Positions 44,285 to 53,620 of a DNA stretch of 64,000 bases are shown here, in pieces. Source of the stretch: Actinobaculum suis (GTDB lineage Bacteria > Actinomycetota > Actinomycetes > Actinomycetales > Actinomycetaceae). The notes beneath the pieces were generated by a model, which was not told the DNA's origin, searched no databases, and saw only the letters and a list, made by a program, of their open reading frames with translations. The position numbers and the translations under genes were made by a program. The DNA is taken from assembly GCF_900102025.1 (NCBI RefSeq), contig NZ_FNAU01000003.1, forward strand, positions 1 through 64,000. Reading direction: 5' to 3'. Position 1 is the stretch's first letter, and every line of letters begins with the position of its first letter.

Positions 44285-46651
44285 ATGGCGAATCTTGAAT
44301 CTATTAGGCAGGCGAGTGCTTCAAGCCAAAATGTGCCTTCTACGGAAGAGCTAGCTGGCCCTGGCCTGGTTCACTCAGACCGTCCGAAGCTCGCCGTTCT
44401 CACCTCTGGTGGCGATGCTCCCGGAATGAATGCTGTGTTGCGCGCGGTAGTACGTACTTCTTTGCAAAATAAATGGCAGCCCTGTGTAATCCACGAAGGT
44501 TGGAAGGGGGCGATTGCCGGTGGCGATTTCATCCAGCCCGTGGTGTGGGGAGATATGTCTTCCATCTTGGAAAAGGGCGGCACCGTGATTGGTTCGGCGC
44601 GTTCCTCCGAATTTCGGGAGCCGGAAGGCCAACGCGTTGCCGTCAAAAACTTTGTACAGGCAGGGATTGACCACCTGGTAGTGATCGGCGGGGATGGCTC
44701 ACTCACCGGCGCCAACCTACTCCACGAACGCTGGCCAAAATATTTAGAAGAACTGGTAGCCAGCGGGGATATTACGAGCGAACAGGCCGCAAAATATCCG
44801 GAACTGCAAGTGGTGGGCGTGGTCGGCTCGATTGATAACGACCTCGTAGGTTCAGATATTACGGTAGGTACGGATACGGCCCTGCACCGTATTTTGGATG
44901 CGATTGATGCGATTACTTCTACCGCGGCTTCTCACCAACGCACTTTCATCGTGGAAGTAATGGGCCGGCGGTGCGGATATTTGGCTTTGCAAGCGGCCGT
45001 GGGTGGCGGTGCCGACTACGTGTTTATTCCCGAACATCCACCGGAAGACGGTTGGGAAGACGCCATGTGTAACCGTCTCACCCAAGGCCGGCAAGCCGGG
45101 CGGCGCGCGCAGATCATTATTGTGGCGGAAGGTTGCGAGGATCGGCACGGCGAAAAAATCACGGCCCAACGGATCCAACAAGCAATCAAAGACCGGTTGC
45201 ACGAATCTCCGCGCATCACCGCCCTCGGGCACGTGCAACGCGGTGGCACTCCTTCCGCTTATGACCGGTGGATGTCTACTTTGCTTGGCTACACCGCCGC
45301 CGTGGAACTCATGGGGATGCAAGCCGGCGATGACTCCTGCATTATCGGCGTATGCAATAACCAACTGCAGCGTTTGCCGCTGGTTAAAGCGGTAGCTAAC
45401 ACGCAACAGGTAGCGCAGGATCTTGCCGCTGGTAATTACGACGCCGCAGTGGCCAGCCGCGGCAAGGGGTTCCAGCAGATGCTCAATATTTTCTCGGCGA
45501 TCTCCCGGCCCTTCCCCGCCCCCAAACCGCGGCCCGATGGGCGTAGCCCGCGCCTGGCCATTATGCATGTGGGCGGGCTGGCCCCCGGAATGAATCCGGC
45601 GGCGCGCGCGGCGGTACGGCTCGGCATTGACCGCGGCTATACCATGTTGGGAGTAGAAGGCGGATTCCCCGGTTTGATTGCGGGAGACGTCCGCGAACTG
45701 CACTGGATGGACGTGGATTCTTGGGCTGGTTTAGGCGGGGCTGCTTTGGGCACGCGCCGCGCGATCCCCACGATCGACCAGTACTTCACGCTTGCCCAGT
45801 CGATTGAGAAAAACCAGATTGACGGGATTATTCTCATTGGCGGCCTGGCCGGTTACGAAGCAGCTTTGGCACTTACCCAGGAACGGCATCGCTACCCGGC
45901 TTTCAATATTCCGATCGTGTGTGTACCGGCCACGATTGACAACAATTTGCCGGGCGCAGATTTGTCCATCGGAGCGGATTCGGCACTGAACACTAATGTG
46001 CGCGCAATCGACAAAATTCGCGAATCGGCTTCGGCTACCAACCGGTGTTTCGTGGTGGAAGTAATGGGACGCCGCTCCGGGTATTTGGCTTTGATGAGCG
46101 GGATCGCTACCGGGGCCGAACAGGTATACCTTTTCGAACTGGGTATTACTCTCAAACAGCTCACTAATGATTGCCAGCGGATGATCCGTTCCTTTAGCGG
46201 CACCCGCACCCTCTACTTGGTAATCCGCAATGAGAACGCTTCCAAGTACTACACCACTGAGCTCCTGGCTAATATTTTCGAAGAAGAAGGCGGCAATCTT
46301 TTCGATGTGCGGGCCAATATTATTGGCCACCAGCAACAAGGCGGCGAACCCAGCCCATATGACCGGACGCTCGCGGTGAAACTCGTAGACGCCGCCCTAG
46401 ACGAAATCGACCGGCAATTCGATTCGGGCCGTTTCGCTTCCCGTTATGTGGGGCAGGTGCGCGGCGAATTTGTAACCCATCCGATCCTCCACATGGACGA
46501 GCAGATGAATATGGAAACCCGCCTACCCTATGACCCGTGGTGGTTGGGCGTATTACCGGTGCTCTACACCGTAGGAGAACGTTTCTGGGCGGGCGAACAA
46601 CTACCGCTAGATCTATACACCCGCAAATACCCAGACAAATACCTGGACTAG
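44285..46651 (+). CDS. pfkA: double-length 6-phosphofructokinase (two fused PFK halves)
   Basis: This 788-residue protein comprises two PFK folds. The N-half has intact catalytic motifs: LTSGGDAPGMNAVLRAVVR, GGDGSLTGA near residue 135 (Gly, so ATP- not PPi-type), SIDNDLVGSD near 181 (catalytic Asp) and EVMGRRCGYLALQAA. The C-half is degenerate: HVGGLAPGMNPAARAAVRLG, GGLAG for GGDGS near 519 and TIDNN for TIDND near 551. This mirrors animal and fungal PFK, where the C-half became an allosteric domain. GAGGAGA precedes the ATG. It should phosphorylate fructose-6-phosphate; C-half regulation is inference. Confidence 0.9.
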   Translation: MANLESIRQASASSQNVPSTEELAGPGLVHSDRPKLAVLTSGGDAPGMNAVLRAVVRTSLQNKWQPCVIHEGWKGAIAGGDFIQPVVWGDMSSILEKGGTVIGSARSSEFREPEGQRVAVKNFVQAGIDHLVVIGGDGSLTGANLLHERWPKYLEELVASGDITSEQAAKYPELQVVGVVGSIDNDLVGSDITVGTDTALHRILDAIDAITSTAASHQRTFIVEVMGRRCGYLALQAAVGGGADYVFIPEHPPEDGWEDAMCNRLTQGRQAGRRAQIIIVAEGCEDRHGEKITAQRIQQAIKDRLHESPRITALGHVQRGGTPSAYDRWMSTLLGYTAAVELMGMQAGDDSCIIGVCNNQLQRLPLVKAVANTQQVAQDLAAGNYDAAVASRGKGFQQMLNIFSAISRPFPAPKPRPDGRSPRLAIMHVGGLAPGMNPAARAAVRLGIDRGYTMLGVEGGFPGLIAGDVRELHWMDVDSWAGLGGAALGTRRAIPTIDQYFTLAQSIEKNQIDGIILIGGLAGYEAALALTQERHRYPAFNIPIVCVPATIDNNLPGADLSIGADSALNTNVRAIDKIRESASATNRCFVVEVMGRRSGYLALMSGIATGAEQVYLFELGITLKQLTNDCQRMIRSFSGTRTLYLVIRNENASKYYTTELLANIFEEEGGNLFDVRANIIGHQQQGGEPSPYDRTLAVKLVDAALDEIDRQFDSGRFASRYVGQVRGEFVTHPILHMDEQMNMETRLPYDPWWLGVLPVLYTVGERFWAGEQLPLDLYTRKYPDKYLD

Positions 46652-46791
46652 CGCCAACTAACACGAGCGCACAAGTTCGCGAACACCACCCAACGCTAAC
46701 TATATGGAAGCGCCAGGTACCACAGGTACCAACTGCGCGGCCAATGAACTGCGTAGCTGACTACCAACTCGCGTTACCTCAGCGCAATAGA

Positions 46792-46836
46792 GCGCCCCGC
46801 ACCGGCTAGGTTTAGTTCCTGCCTGGTGCGGGGCGC
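46792..46836. terminator. terminator downstream of pfkA
   Basis: GCGCCCCGCACC (46792-46803) pairs with GGTGCGGGGCGC (46825-46836), a perfect 12-bp stem, followed by CCTAATTTAT. Confidence 0.8.
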
Positions 46837-46870
46837 CCTAATTTATCTACAAGTGCGCCGGTTGCCGAGG

Positions 46871-46918
46871 CACCCGCTTCGCCGTACACCCGCTTCGCCG
46901 GACACCCGCTTCGCCGGA
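46871..46918. repeat. 3 x 16-bp tandem repeat
   Basis: Three contiguous units of CACCCGCTTCGCCGGA (first one GTA at the end) lie near the 3' end of the symporter gene. Confidence 0.9.
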
Positions 46919-46980
46919 CACCGGTTGTCGAGGGAGTCGGCTGCCGCGGCACGGGTTTGTGCCGCGCCCGCAGTTTGTTC

Positions 46981-48270
46981 TTATTGTGCTTTGACTTCTG
47001 CCAAGTAGGCGTCCGGATCGAAGGGTTCGTATTGGCCGATTGGGCTTTCTTGCTTTTCCCGCTCGTCGATCTTCTTGCCGGCAATCCGGTCCATAATCAT
47101 GGCGATCGCGCCATCTCCGGTCACGTTCGTGGCGGTACCGAAGGAATCGAGCGCAATATAGGTGGCAATCATGAGCCCCACCTGGGCATCATTGAAGCCG
47201 AGCATGGAAGTAATAATGCCGATCGATGCCATAATCGCCCCGCCCGGCACGCCCGGTGCGGCAATCATAATAATGCCGAGCATGCAAATGAAAGCAATCC
47301 ACTGCCCGGTAGTGATCGGCATCCCCTGCGTGAAAGCAATCGCCATGGCAAAAGCCGTGATCTTCGACGTCGAACCCGAAAGGTGAATCGTGGCGCACAA
47401 TGGCACTACGAAGCTAGCGATCGGCTCGCGCACCCCGTTCTTCAACGTTTGCCGCAAGGTCACCGGAATCGTAGCCGCAGAGGAAGAAGTACCCAGCGCC
47501 GTCAGGTAAGCGTCCTTCATATTCCACAGTGCCCGGAAAGGATTCTTGCGGTCCACTACCCCGGCCACAATGAACTGGGCCAGCAGGATTACCACTTCCA
47601 ACGCCAACACAATCACGACGACGATGAGCAGCACCCGCATCACATTAAAGGCCGCACCGCTCGCGGTGAGATTCAGGAAAATCCCGAAAATATGCAAGGG
47701 CAGCAAGGGAATGATGATCTTGGAAATCAGCGCATTGATGATTTCCTTAAATTCGAGGAAACCGCGGCGCAATACCCCGCGCGGTACCAAAGCCAGGCCG
47801 ATCCCCATAATGAAGGACAAAATGAGCGCCGTCATCACCGAGAAAACGGGCGGCATTTGCAATACTTCGGTGGGCAAATAGCCCGGCGTGGTGCTAAACG
47901 TATCTTGCGCGGCTTCTGCCGAACCGGTGCTTGCACCCAATCCGGCGAAAGCATTCGGATCTAACACCTTGTCGTACAGCGCGTTGCAGACGAAGAGGGT
48001 GAGGAAACCAGAGAACAAGGTAGAGGCGTACGCAATAACGGCCGTGAGGAACAGCCAGTATCCGGCACCGCGCCCCAAATCCCCAATCGCCGGCACAATC
48101 AGGCCCACGATAATCAGGGGAATGCAGAAGTTCAGGAACAGGGCGAAAACGTCATTGAAGGTGTAGAAGACGCGGGAGAGCCCTTCCGGGAAAAACATTC
48201 CGCACACAATGCCAAGGATTATTGCCAAGATAACCCACGGCAAGATCCCCAATTTCTTGAGTGTTTCCAT
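46981..48270 (-). CDS. dicarboxylate/amino acid:cation (Na+ or H+) symporter
   Basis: This 429-residue DAACS-family protein has the re-entrant and substrate-binding motifs TALGTSSSAATIPVTLRQTL (serine-rich hairpin), PLCATIHLSGS, and a C-terminal DSFGTATNVTGDGAIAMIMD (NMDGT-like region). The family imports glutamate, aspartate, serine/threonine or C4-dicarboxylates with Na+ or H+. GGAGG precedes the ATG. The substrate cannot be fixed from sequence; SstT-like serine/threonine transport is one option. Confidence 0.88.
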   Translation of the reverse strand: METLKKLGILPWVILAIILGIVCGMFFPEGLSRVFYTFNDVFALFLNFCIPLIIVGLIVPAIGDLGRGAGYWLFLTAVIAYASTLFSGFLTLFVCNALYDKVLDPNAFAGLGASTGSAEAAQDTFSTTPGYLPTEVLQMPPVFSVMTALILSFIMGIGLALVPRGVLRRGFLEFKEIINALISKIIIPLLPLHIFGIFLNLTASGAAFNVMRVLLIVVVIVLALEVVILLAQFIVAGVVDRKNPFRALWNMKDAYLTALGTSSSAATIPVTLRQTLKNGVREPIASFVVPLCATIHLSGSTSKITAFAMAIAFTQGMPITTGQWIAFICMLGIIMIAAPGVPGGAIMASIGIITSMLGFNDAQVGLMIATYIALDSFGTATNVTGDGAIAMIMDRIAGKKIDEREKQESPIGQYEPFDPDAYLAEVKAQ

Positions 48271-48422
48271 ACCATCCTCCGCTAATAAATGATCGCGGGA
48301 AGGAGGCGGTTAACTGTGCTATGCCACTCCCCTTACCGCGAAAATGATGTATGAATCCTTACACGATCTTCGTTTAAAAGCGATTTGTGTTCACACCGTG
48401 ACACGCGCACGGCGTGCCCTAG

Positions 48423-48522
48423 TTAAAAACACCAGCGACGTGCCCCGCCTGAAGCACCGGTAGCGTGCCCCGCTTAAAACACCGGCAGCATGCCCCGCTT
48501 ATAACACCGGCGGGGTGCTCGC
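48423..48522. repeat. 4 x ~25-bp tandem repeat overlapping the DUF3017 gene 3' end
   Basis: Units at 48423-48449, 48450-48473, 48474-48498 and 48499-48522 share ACACCGG...GTGCCCCGC. The last unit contains the stop codon and final seven codons of the DUF3017 gene; the others lie downstream of it. Confidence 0.85.
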
Positions 48523-48777
48523 AAAACGAGCCAAGAAGGTCAGTACGAATGCGAAAGCCAGCAGGGTGGCAACGTCTAGCCACCGGGAACGTATGCGTGC
48601 CACCGCCCCTTCCGGAGCCAAAGCCCGGGCTACTGCACCTACTACCATCCCCGCAGCCAGGCCATACACCGCGTAGCGGGCCGACCACAGGAAGGCCGCG
48701 CCGATACAAGCCACAACCCACACCGCCACAACCACGTAGTAAGCAAAGCAAGGCATCCGGATATTCACGCCTGCCAT
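48499..48777 (-). CDS. DUF3017 family small membrane protein
   Basis: This 92-residue protein has three hydrophobic helices (YYVVVAVWVVACIGAAFLW, VYGLAAGMVVGAVARAL, VATLLAFAFVLTFLARF), matching the actinobacterial DUF3017 membrane proteins, often encoded next to folD. Here it is apart from folD. Function is unknown. The C-terminal residues STPPVL are encoded by one unit of a downstream tandem repeat. The start is ATG at 48777; a weak AGG lies near it. Confidence 0.7.
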   Translation of the reverse strand: MAGVNIRMPCFAYYVVVAVWVVACIGAAFLWSARYAVYGLAAGMVVGAVARALAPEGAVARIRSRWLDVATLLAFAFVLTFLARFASTPPVL

Positions 48778-48821
48778 CCTAGCGTGCCCCAGCCAGCGCC
48801 GGAAACGACTAGCCTGGAAGC

Positions 48822-50234
48822 ATGCGTATCGGGATTATTGGCACGGGGATTGCGGGCTTGCGCACAGCCGCCGAATTGCGGGAAAACGGTTTTGCCGGAG
48901 AGATTTTGGCCTGGGACCTGGAGCGATGCCCGCCCTATGACCGCCCGCCACTGTCCAAAAACCTGTTCACGGATTTTACGCATCTGCTAGCCGCAGACGG
49001 CCTGGGAGATTTCGCGGCGCTCGGCGTCACCGTTATTTCCGATCCGGCGGATCGGGTGTGGCGCCACGATGAGTTGCTGGAACGTTTTGAAGACCGGTGG
49101 CATATTGAATCTGCTGCGCCGGAAGAAATCGTGGACGCCGTCGTTATTGCTTCGGGCACACAACCGCTAATGACCCTCCCTAACGCTCTACCTTTGTATA
49201 CCGCGCGTGATGCGCACAGTTTGCGGGCGCGGATCACCCCGCAAAGCGTGGTACATATTGCCGGTTCGGGCTGGCTTGGTACCGAACTTGCGGCCACTAT
49301 CGCGGCCTTTGGCGCGCACGTTGAGCTGTGGGGCCGCTCCGGGCATTTTTTGGGTGCGAACCTGGGCGCGCAGGTAGACGAATTGTGGCAAGGGTGGTGT
49401 GCGCGGGCGGGCGTGGTCTGGCATCCGGAGGCCTATCCGCAAAAACTGTGGCGCGGCAAGCCTGCCTTTGCGGAACCTGACGTGTTGGTGGAAGCTAGCG
49501 GTTCGCGTCCGGCGCTCGGTTTTGTGCGCGAGCCGGTTGCCTTTTCGCCGCGCGGTGCCCTGGTGGTAGATGTGCGCGGCCGGGTACTCGCCCCGAACGG
49601 CGATCCCATTCCCGGTCTTTTCGCCGCCGGGGACGCGTGCGATACGTATTTGCCGCGCCAGGTTGCCAGCGAAGTTTCCGATAATGTGCCAGGTGACACT
49701 CCAGACCTGGCTACCCGCAACACCGCGTATACCAGCACCGGCAACCCCGCATTCCCCGGTACCAGCAACCCCGCATTCCCCGGTACGAGCAACCCCGCAC
49801 GCATCGGCACCGGCACCGCCGCAGGTACCTTCGCCGGCAACAACTCGACTCGTACCGTTACTGGTAACGCCGCACGCAATTTTATGGATACCCGCGAACT
49901 ACTTCTCGGTGGGCATTGGCGGTCTGCGCTTGCTAGTGCGCAGCGCGTGGCCGCCACAATTTGCGGCTTGCCCGGCCCGGAGTGGCTTCCCGCCCCGGAA
50001 GCTTTTTCCACCCAGTTTGGCCACGAGATTGCGCTCCTGGGCAGCTGGGAGAAAATTAGCGCGGCCGCCTCTTCCCCAACGGTTACCGAAACCGCCACCG
50101 GGCAGGTCTTTACCTGGTACGACGCCGCCCACCCGAGCCGCCCGCAAGCCGTCCTTACGGTCGATTCACCCCGGGAAACTTCCCGCGCCCGCCGGCAGTT
50201 GCGTATCCCCGTTCCGCCGGCCGCCCGCCAGTAG
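48822..50234 (+). CDS. FAD-dependent NAD(P)/ferredoxin reductase-like oxidoreductase with inserted repeats
   Basis: The first dinucleotide-binding motif is GIIGTGIAGLRTAAEL, then YDRPPLSKN typical of putidaredoxin-reductase-like enzymes. A second Rossmann motif follows in VVHIAGSGWLGTELAATIAA, and the FAD-binding aspartate lies in GLFAAGDACDTY. It would pass electrons between NAD(P)H and a ferredoxin or other carrier. Residues of about 289-352 are an insert of Asn/Pro/Thr/Gly-rich repeats (TSNPAFPG words, 24-bp DNA units), precisely before the conserved helix HWRSALASAQRVAATICG. The ribosome-binding site is weak (CTGGAAG). Confidence 0.8.
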   Translation: MRIGIIGTGIAGLRTAAELRENGFAGEILAWDLERCPPYDRPPLSKNLFTDFTHLLAADGLGDFAALGVTVISDPADRVWRHDELLERFEDRWHIESAAPEEIVDAVVIASGTQPLMTLPNALPLYTARDAHSLRARITPQSVVHIAGSGWLGTELAATIAAFGAHVELWGRSGHFLGANLGAQVDELWQGWCARAGVVWHPEAYPQKLWRGKPAFAEPDVLVEASGSRPALGFVREPVAFSPRGALVVDVRGRVLAPNGDPIPGLFAAGDACDTYLPRQVASEVSDNVPGDTPDLATRNTAYTSTGNPAFPGTSNPAFPGTSNPARIGTGTAAGTFAGNNSTRTVTGNAARNFMDTRELLLGGHWRSALASAQRVAATICGLPGPEWLPAPEAFSTQFGHEIALLGSWEKISAAASSPTVTETATGQVFTWYDAAHPSRPQAVLTVDSPRETSRARRQLRIPVPPAARQ

Positions 50235-50396
50235 TAGCGGCGCGTAGCCACCCGGCCAAAATATTTGCAGCCGGGCAGGCCGGGACAGCCCCGGGGCTCT
50301 GCATTCTTACCCCGGGCAACAAGGTCTGCACCGAGCGGGCAAGGGTATATCTCCTGCCCGCTTTCCCGGCTATGCGAGGTACCATCGCTGGCACCG

Positions 50397-50491
50397 GGCA
50401 GTCCGCTACGGTTAGCACCGGCCCGGCTGCGCGGCATGCCAACATGTCACCTAGGCAGTCCGCTACGGTTAGCGCCGGCCCGGCTGCGCGG
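50397..50491. repeat. two 38-bp direct repeats, period 57
   Basis: Copies at 50397-50434 and 50454-50491 (GGCAGTCCGCTACGGTTAGC at the start) differ at one base. They fill the gap between two convergent genes. Confidence 0.9.
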
Positions 50492-50496
50492 GTTTC

Positions 50497-51840
50497 TTAC
50501 CGGTGCAGGAGTTTGAAGAAAGCATCGATGGATTCGAAGCTCACCACGGTTTTAGTATCCAGGTTGACGATCAATAGCAGGCACCACGCCCCCAAACCGG
50601 CGATGGCGAGCACTACGATGGTGCGTTTCAGTACGCCCCAGTTTTTACCGCGCGCCAGTGCCCACCCTAGAAGCAGTACCACGCTCAGGCCGCAGAGTAC
50701 TGGCCCGAGCGGTCCGGTAAAAAATGCGTCCTGTTTTATATCGGTTTTCTTCGCTACCGCGTTATCGGGCACTTCGCCTTGCCACCAGCGTAAGGCTTCG
50801 GGGAAATGGTCATGCCAAATCTTCCAATTATGGCCGCCGCGCGGGTCCAGGTAGGTTTCCACCGGCAAATTTGGTTTGTTTACCTGGCTCACTTCTTGCA
50901 GGAACACTTCCGAATCTGTATCCCCGGTGGTTCCCGTGAGGTAGAACCGTTGCGGCCAACTAGCTTTCTGCATCATATTGGTGATGGTGTAGGAGGAAAC
51001 GGCCCGCGGGTCGTCTTGGAGCCGGCCCGTCATGGGCGGGTTGTAGCCTGACATCGAAATCACGCTGCCAAAAATTTGCGGGTGGGACAGGCCGAGTACC
51101 GGAGCACACCAACCGCCGTAGGAGGCACCCGCGATTGCCCAGTCGTTACGGTTTTGCGAGGTAGAGAAGTTTGCTTGTACCAGGCCGACGACGTCTTTCG
51201 TCACCCACGAACCCGCTTGGGGCCGGCCGGCAATATCCACACAGTCTGGGGATTCGCTATCCAGCTCCAGTTTCGGGATGGCAATAATGGTGTCTGAAGT
51301 TATGCCAGGCATTTGGCCGTCCAGGTCCAAAACTTTGGGTATGTCAGAGGTGAGTGAAGGATAGCCTTCCAGCAAGATCACTACCCGATAGGTTTTCGCC
51401 GGATCGTAGTCGCTGGGAACCCACACCCAAACGGGCATGGTAACGCCAGAATTCGGGCCGGTGAAATCGGTTTTGAGGGCGCCGTTTTCGGGGTCGCGCA
51501 CAAACTGGGCTTTCCACTGCGGGCCATCAGGTGCTTCTAAGGGCCGGTCGTGGCCGGTGTAGGCCGGGATCGCGGCTTCTTCTACCTGCACCTCGCGTTC
51601 TTCTTTCACTCCTGCTAAAGCGGCAACGGACCGCCAGGTAGGGGCAAAATGCCGGGCGTGGTTGATCGCGAAGCAAACCGTAACAAAACCGGAAACGGGT
51701 ACTAGTAGCACCACTACGGCGCTAATAATCCGCCCCCAGATGCCACGCGCATTTTTCAAGCGCCAGCCCGCAAGGACTACCAAGCCCACAAAGATCAGGG
51801 CACTGACCAGTAAGGTCCATTTCGAATCAGGAGCAAACAC
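50497..51840 (-). CDS. membrane-anchored alpha/beta-hydrolase (putative esterase / antigen 85-like)
   Basis: The layout is two N-terminal membrane helices (residues about 8-60), an esterase domain, then two helices near the C-terminus (about 370-425). The domain has the nucleophile elbow IAGASYGGWCAP near residue 238 and a catalytic His in DPRGGHNWKIW near 336, as in esterase-D/antigen 85-like hydrolases. It is probably exposed outside the membrane and acts on acyl esters of the envelope (inference). The start is GTG and lacks a clear ribosome-binding site, so the true start may be elsewhere. Confidence 0.75.
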   Translation of the reverse strand: MFAPDSKWTLLVSALIFVGLVVLAGWRLKNARGIWGRIISAVVVLLVPVSGFVTVCFAINHARHFAPTWRSVAALAGVKEEREVQVEEAAIPAYTGHDRPLEAPDGPQWKAQFVRDPENGALKTDFTGPNSGVTMPVWVWVPSDYDPAKTYRVVILLEGYPSLTSDIPKVLDLDGQMPGITSDTIIAIPKLELDSESPDCVDIAGRPQAGSWVTKDVVGLVQANFSTSQNRNDWAIAGASYGGWCAPVLGLSHPQIFGSVISMSGYNPPMTGRLQDDPRAVSSYTITNMMQKASWPQRFYLTGTTGDTDSEVFLQEVSQVNKPNLPVETYLDPRGGHNWKIWHDHFPEALRWWQGEVPDNAVAKKTDIKQDAFFTGPLGPVLCGLSVVLLLGWALARGKNWGVLKRTIVVLAIAGLGAWCLLLIVNLDTKTVVSFESIDAFFKLLHR

Positions 51841-51941
51841 TCAGCTAGTCTAGATTTTTACTAAGCCGGTGCGGCGGCTCGTGCCTCCACCCCACGGCGG
51901 ACGCGCCGTGAAACTGGCGGATTTTCGGGCAAGTTAACACG

Positions 51942-53375
51942 CTAAGACTGCTCTGGCGACACGCCGACCGCCGGTCCCGTCCCCGTATCTGCACTCGGCG
52001 CGGTACTAACAGTGCCGGCAGGGCTCGCAGCGTTAGCAGTACCGGCAGAGCCCGCGCTGCGAACACTACTAGCAGTACTAGCGGGGCTGACAGGGCTGGC
52101 GGAAATGGTAGAGCTGGTACTGGAGAAACTGGTAGAGCTGGCCGAGCTGACGGTGCTGGCCGAGCTGACGGCGCTGGCCGAGCTGGCGGCGCTGGTAGAG
52201 CTGGCAGTGCTCGCAGCTGAGCCGGCGTCAAGATCGGGCAAGGACGCTACCTTGCTTCGGGTGCGGCGCTGGGCTAGATAAACCTGCAGACGGCGGGCAC
52301 CGAAACGCGAAAGTTCGATCAAGGCAGGCACGGCGAGGAATGGAAGACCTACTTCTAGCAGTATCATGCCGGCAACGCGCGGCGCGTTGGGGCCTACTTC
52401 GGCCATCCGGCCCGGGCCGATACCTCCCCGCGAAAGCGCGGCAAAGGCGGCGGTAATCAAAATTACTTCGGCCAGCGCCAACACAAGTTTTTCCCAGCGG
52501 CCCGATTGGCGTACCCGGTACCAGCCGTATACTCCGGCCAGGCACCCGATAGCCACCAGGATGGCGATAAGCCAGGGTTTTGTACCTGCCGGTTCGGGTA
52601 GCGCACCGAAAAGCGGGATCGCCGGAATGGGAGCGCCCACTCCACCGAGGGCCGAGAAATGTGTGCCCTCCCCCACCGCAAATCCGGCTCCGCTCGCATA
52701 GGCAAGCGCCCAGGCAAGCCCGGCAGGTAGGAAGAAGAGTTGGGCTACCACTAGCAAGAAACTTGAAGTGCCAGAAACCAGGTAGCTGGCGTGGATGGCG
52801 CTGATCCGATCCCACCCGGATATAAGGGCAACAATCAGCAGAATTACACTGAAAATGGCGAGGGCACCCACCAGTGGCCGCGCGATTTTCCAAGCGGCTA
52901 CTAGGCGTGCCAGATAGGGAATTTCGGGTGGTTCTTCCCAGGCGAATTGCGCGGCGAAGGCGGCGAATAGCCCGCCACCCACAATCGCCCATAAAAGTGA
53001 AGAATGGGCAAGGGCCAGGCCGGAAGCGATAGCCCCTAAAACCGCGCCGGTGCTCGCGGCAATGAGTACATCCCACCAGTCGGTTATGCGCGCGGAACGT
53101 AAAAAACTGCGTAGCGTCAGGAAAATAATGAGGGTGAGCAGTAGTGGCGGTAAGGAAATATGGGCTCCGGCTACCACGATGGGAGTGCCGAAGGAGAGTA
53201 ACCATACCGAACTGCCAAAGTTGCTGGCGTCTTGCCACTGCACGTCGCCGAGCAGTGGGGAGCTGGCGGTGAGCACATAGGCAAGCACGCACACCAGCAC
53301 CACGCCGAGCCACGTCAGCATGTAAGCCTGAACTACGGCCAGGCCGACGGCGACCCGGCGAGGATACGTAAACAT
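51942..53375 (-). CDS. PerM-like DUF6350 integral membrane protein with Ser/Ala repeat tail
   Basis: About ten hydrophobic segments match the actinobacterial DUF6350 family, named after mycobacterial PerM, which stabilises the divisome protein FtsB. A role in division here is inference. The ATG at 53375 was preferred over TTG three bases upstream; GAGGAAC lies before both. From about residue 378 the chain becomes a cytoplasmic tail of roughly 100 residues of Ser/Ala/Thr (ASTASSTSAASS words) encoded by imperfect 18-bp repeats (around 52145-52215). Confidence 0.7.
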   Translation of the reverse strand: MFTYPRRVAVGLAVVQAYMLTWLGVVLVCVLAYVLTASSPLLGDVQWQDASNFGSSVWLLSFGTPIVVAGAHISLPPLLLTLIIFLTLRSFLRSARITDWWDVLIAASTGAVLGAIASGLALAHSSLLWAIVGGGLFAAFAAQFAWEEPPEIPYLARLVAAWKIARPLVGALAIFSVILLIVALISGWDRISAIHASYLVSGTSSFLLVVAQLFFLPAGLAWALAYASGAGFAVGEGTHFSALGGVGAPIPAIPLFGALPEPAGTKPWLIAILVAIGCLAGVYGWYRVRQSGRWEKLVLALAEVILITAAFAALSRGGIGPGRMAEVGPNAPRVAGMILLEVGLPFLAVPALIELSRFGARRLQVYLAQRRTRSKVASLPDLDAGSAASTASSTSAASSASAVSSASTVSSASSTSFSSTSSTISASPVSPASTASSVRSAGSAGTANAASPAGTVSTAPSADTGTGPAVGVSPEQS

Positions 53376-53548
53376 CAAGCTTATTGTTCCTCGCCGGGCC
53401 AGGCTCCGGCTAGCACGCGGCTGGTGTGTTGCACACGCCGCGCGCTAGCCGAAACTTCGCGAGGCTCACTGGGTTTACTGCAGGGCCGGTTTACTGCAGG
53501 GCCGCGCCCCTTATTGCGGCGCCGTGACTCTTGTTGCAGACCCGCCTC

Positions 53549-53620
53549 GCTTATTGCACCGCTTATTGCACCGCTTATTGCACCGCTTACTGCACCGCTT
53601 ACTGCACCGCTTACTGCAGG
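53549..53620. repeat. 6 x 12-bp tandem repeat overlapping the trpA stop codon
   Basis: Six contiguous 12-bp units (GCTTATTGCACC x3, GCTTACTGCACC x2, GCTTACTGCAGG). The stop codon and last residues of trpA (LQ-stop) lie in the sixth unit; the other units lie downstream, each with the same stop triplet. Confidence 0.95.

Larger units (their letters stand above)
46652..46980. other. spacer between pfkA and the symporter gene
   Basis: It contains the pfkA terminator, three 16-bp repeats (46871-46918), and otherwise GC-rich sequence without a gene. Confidence 0.55.
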
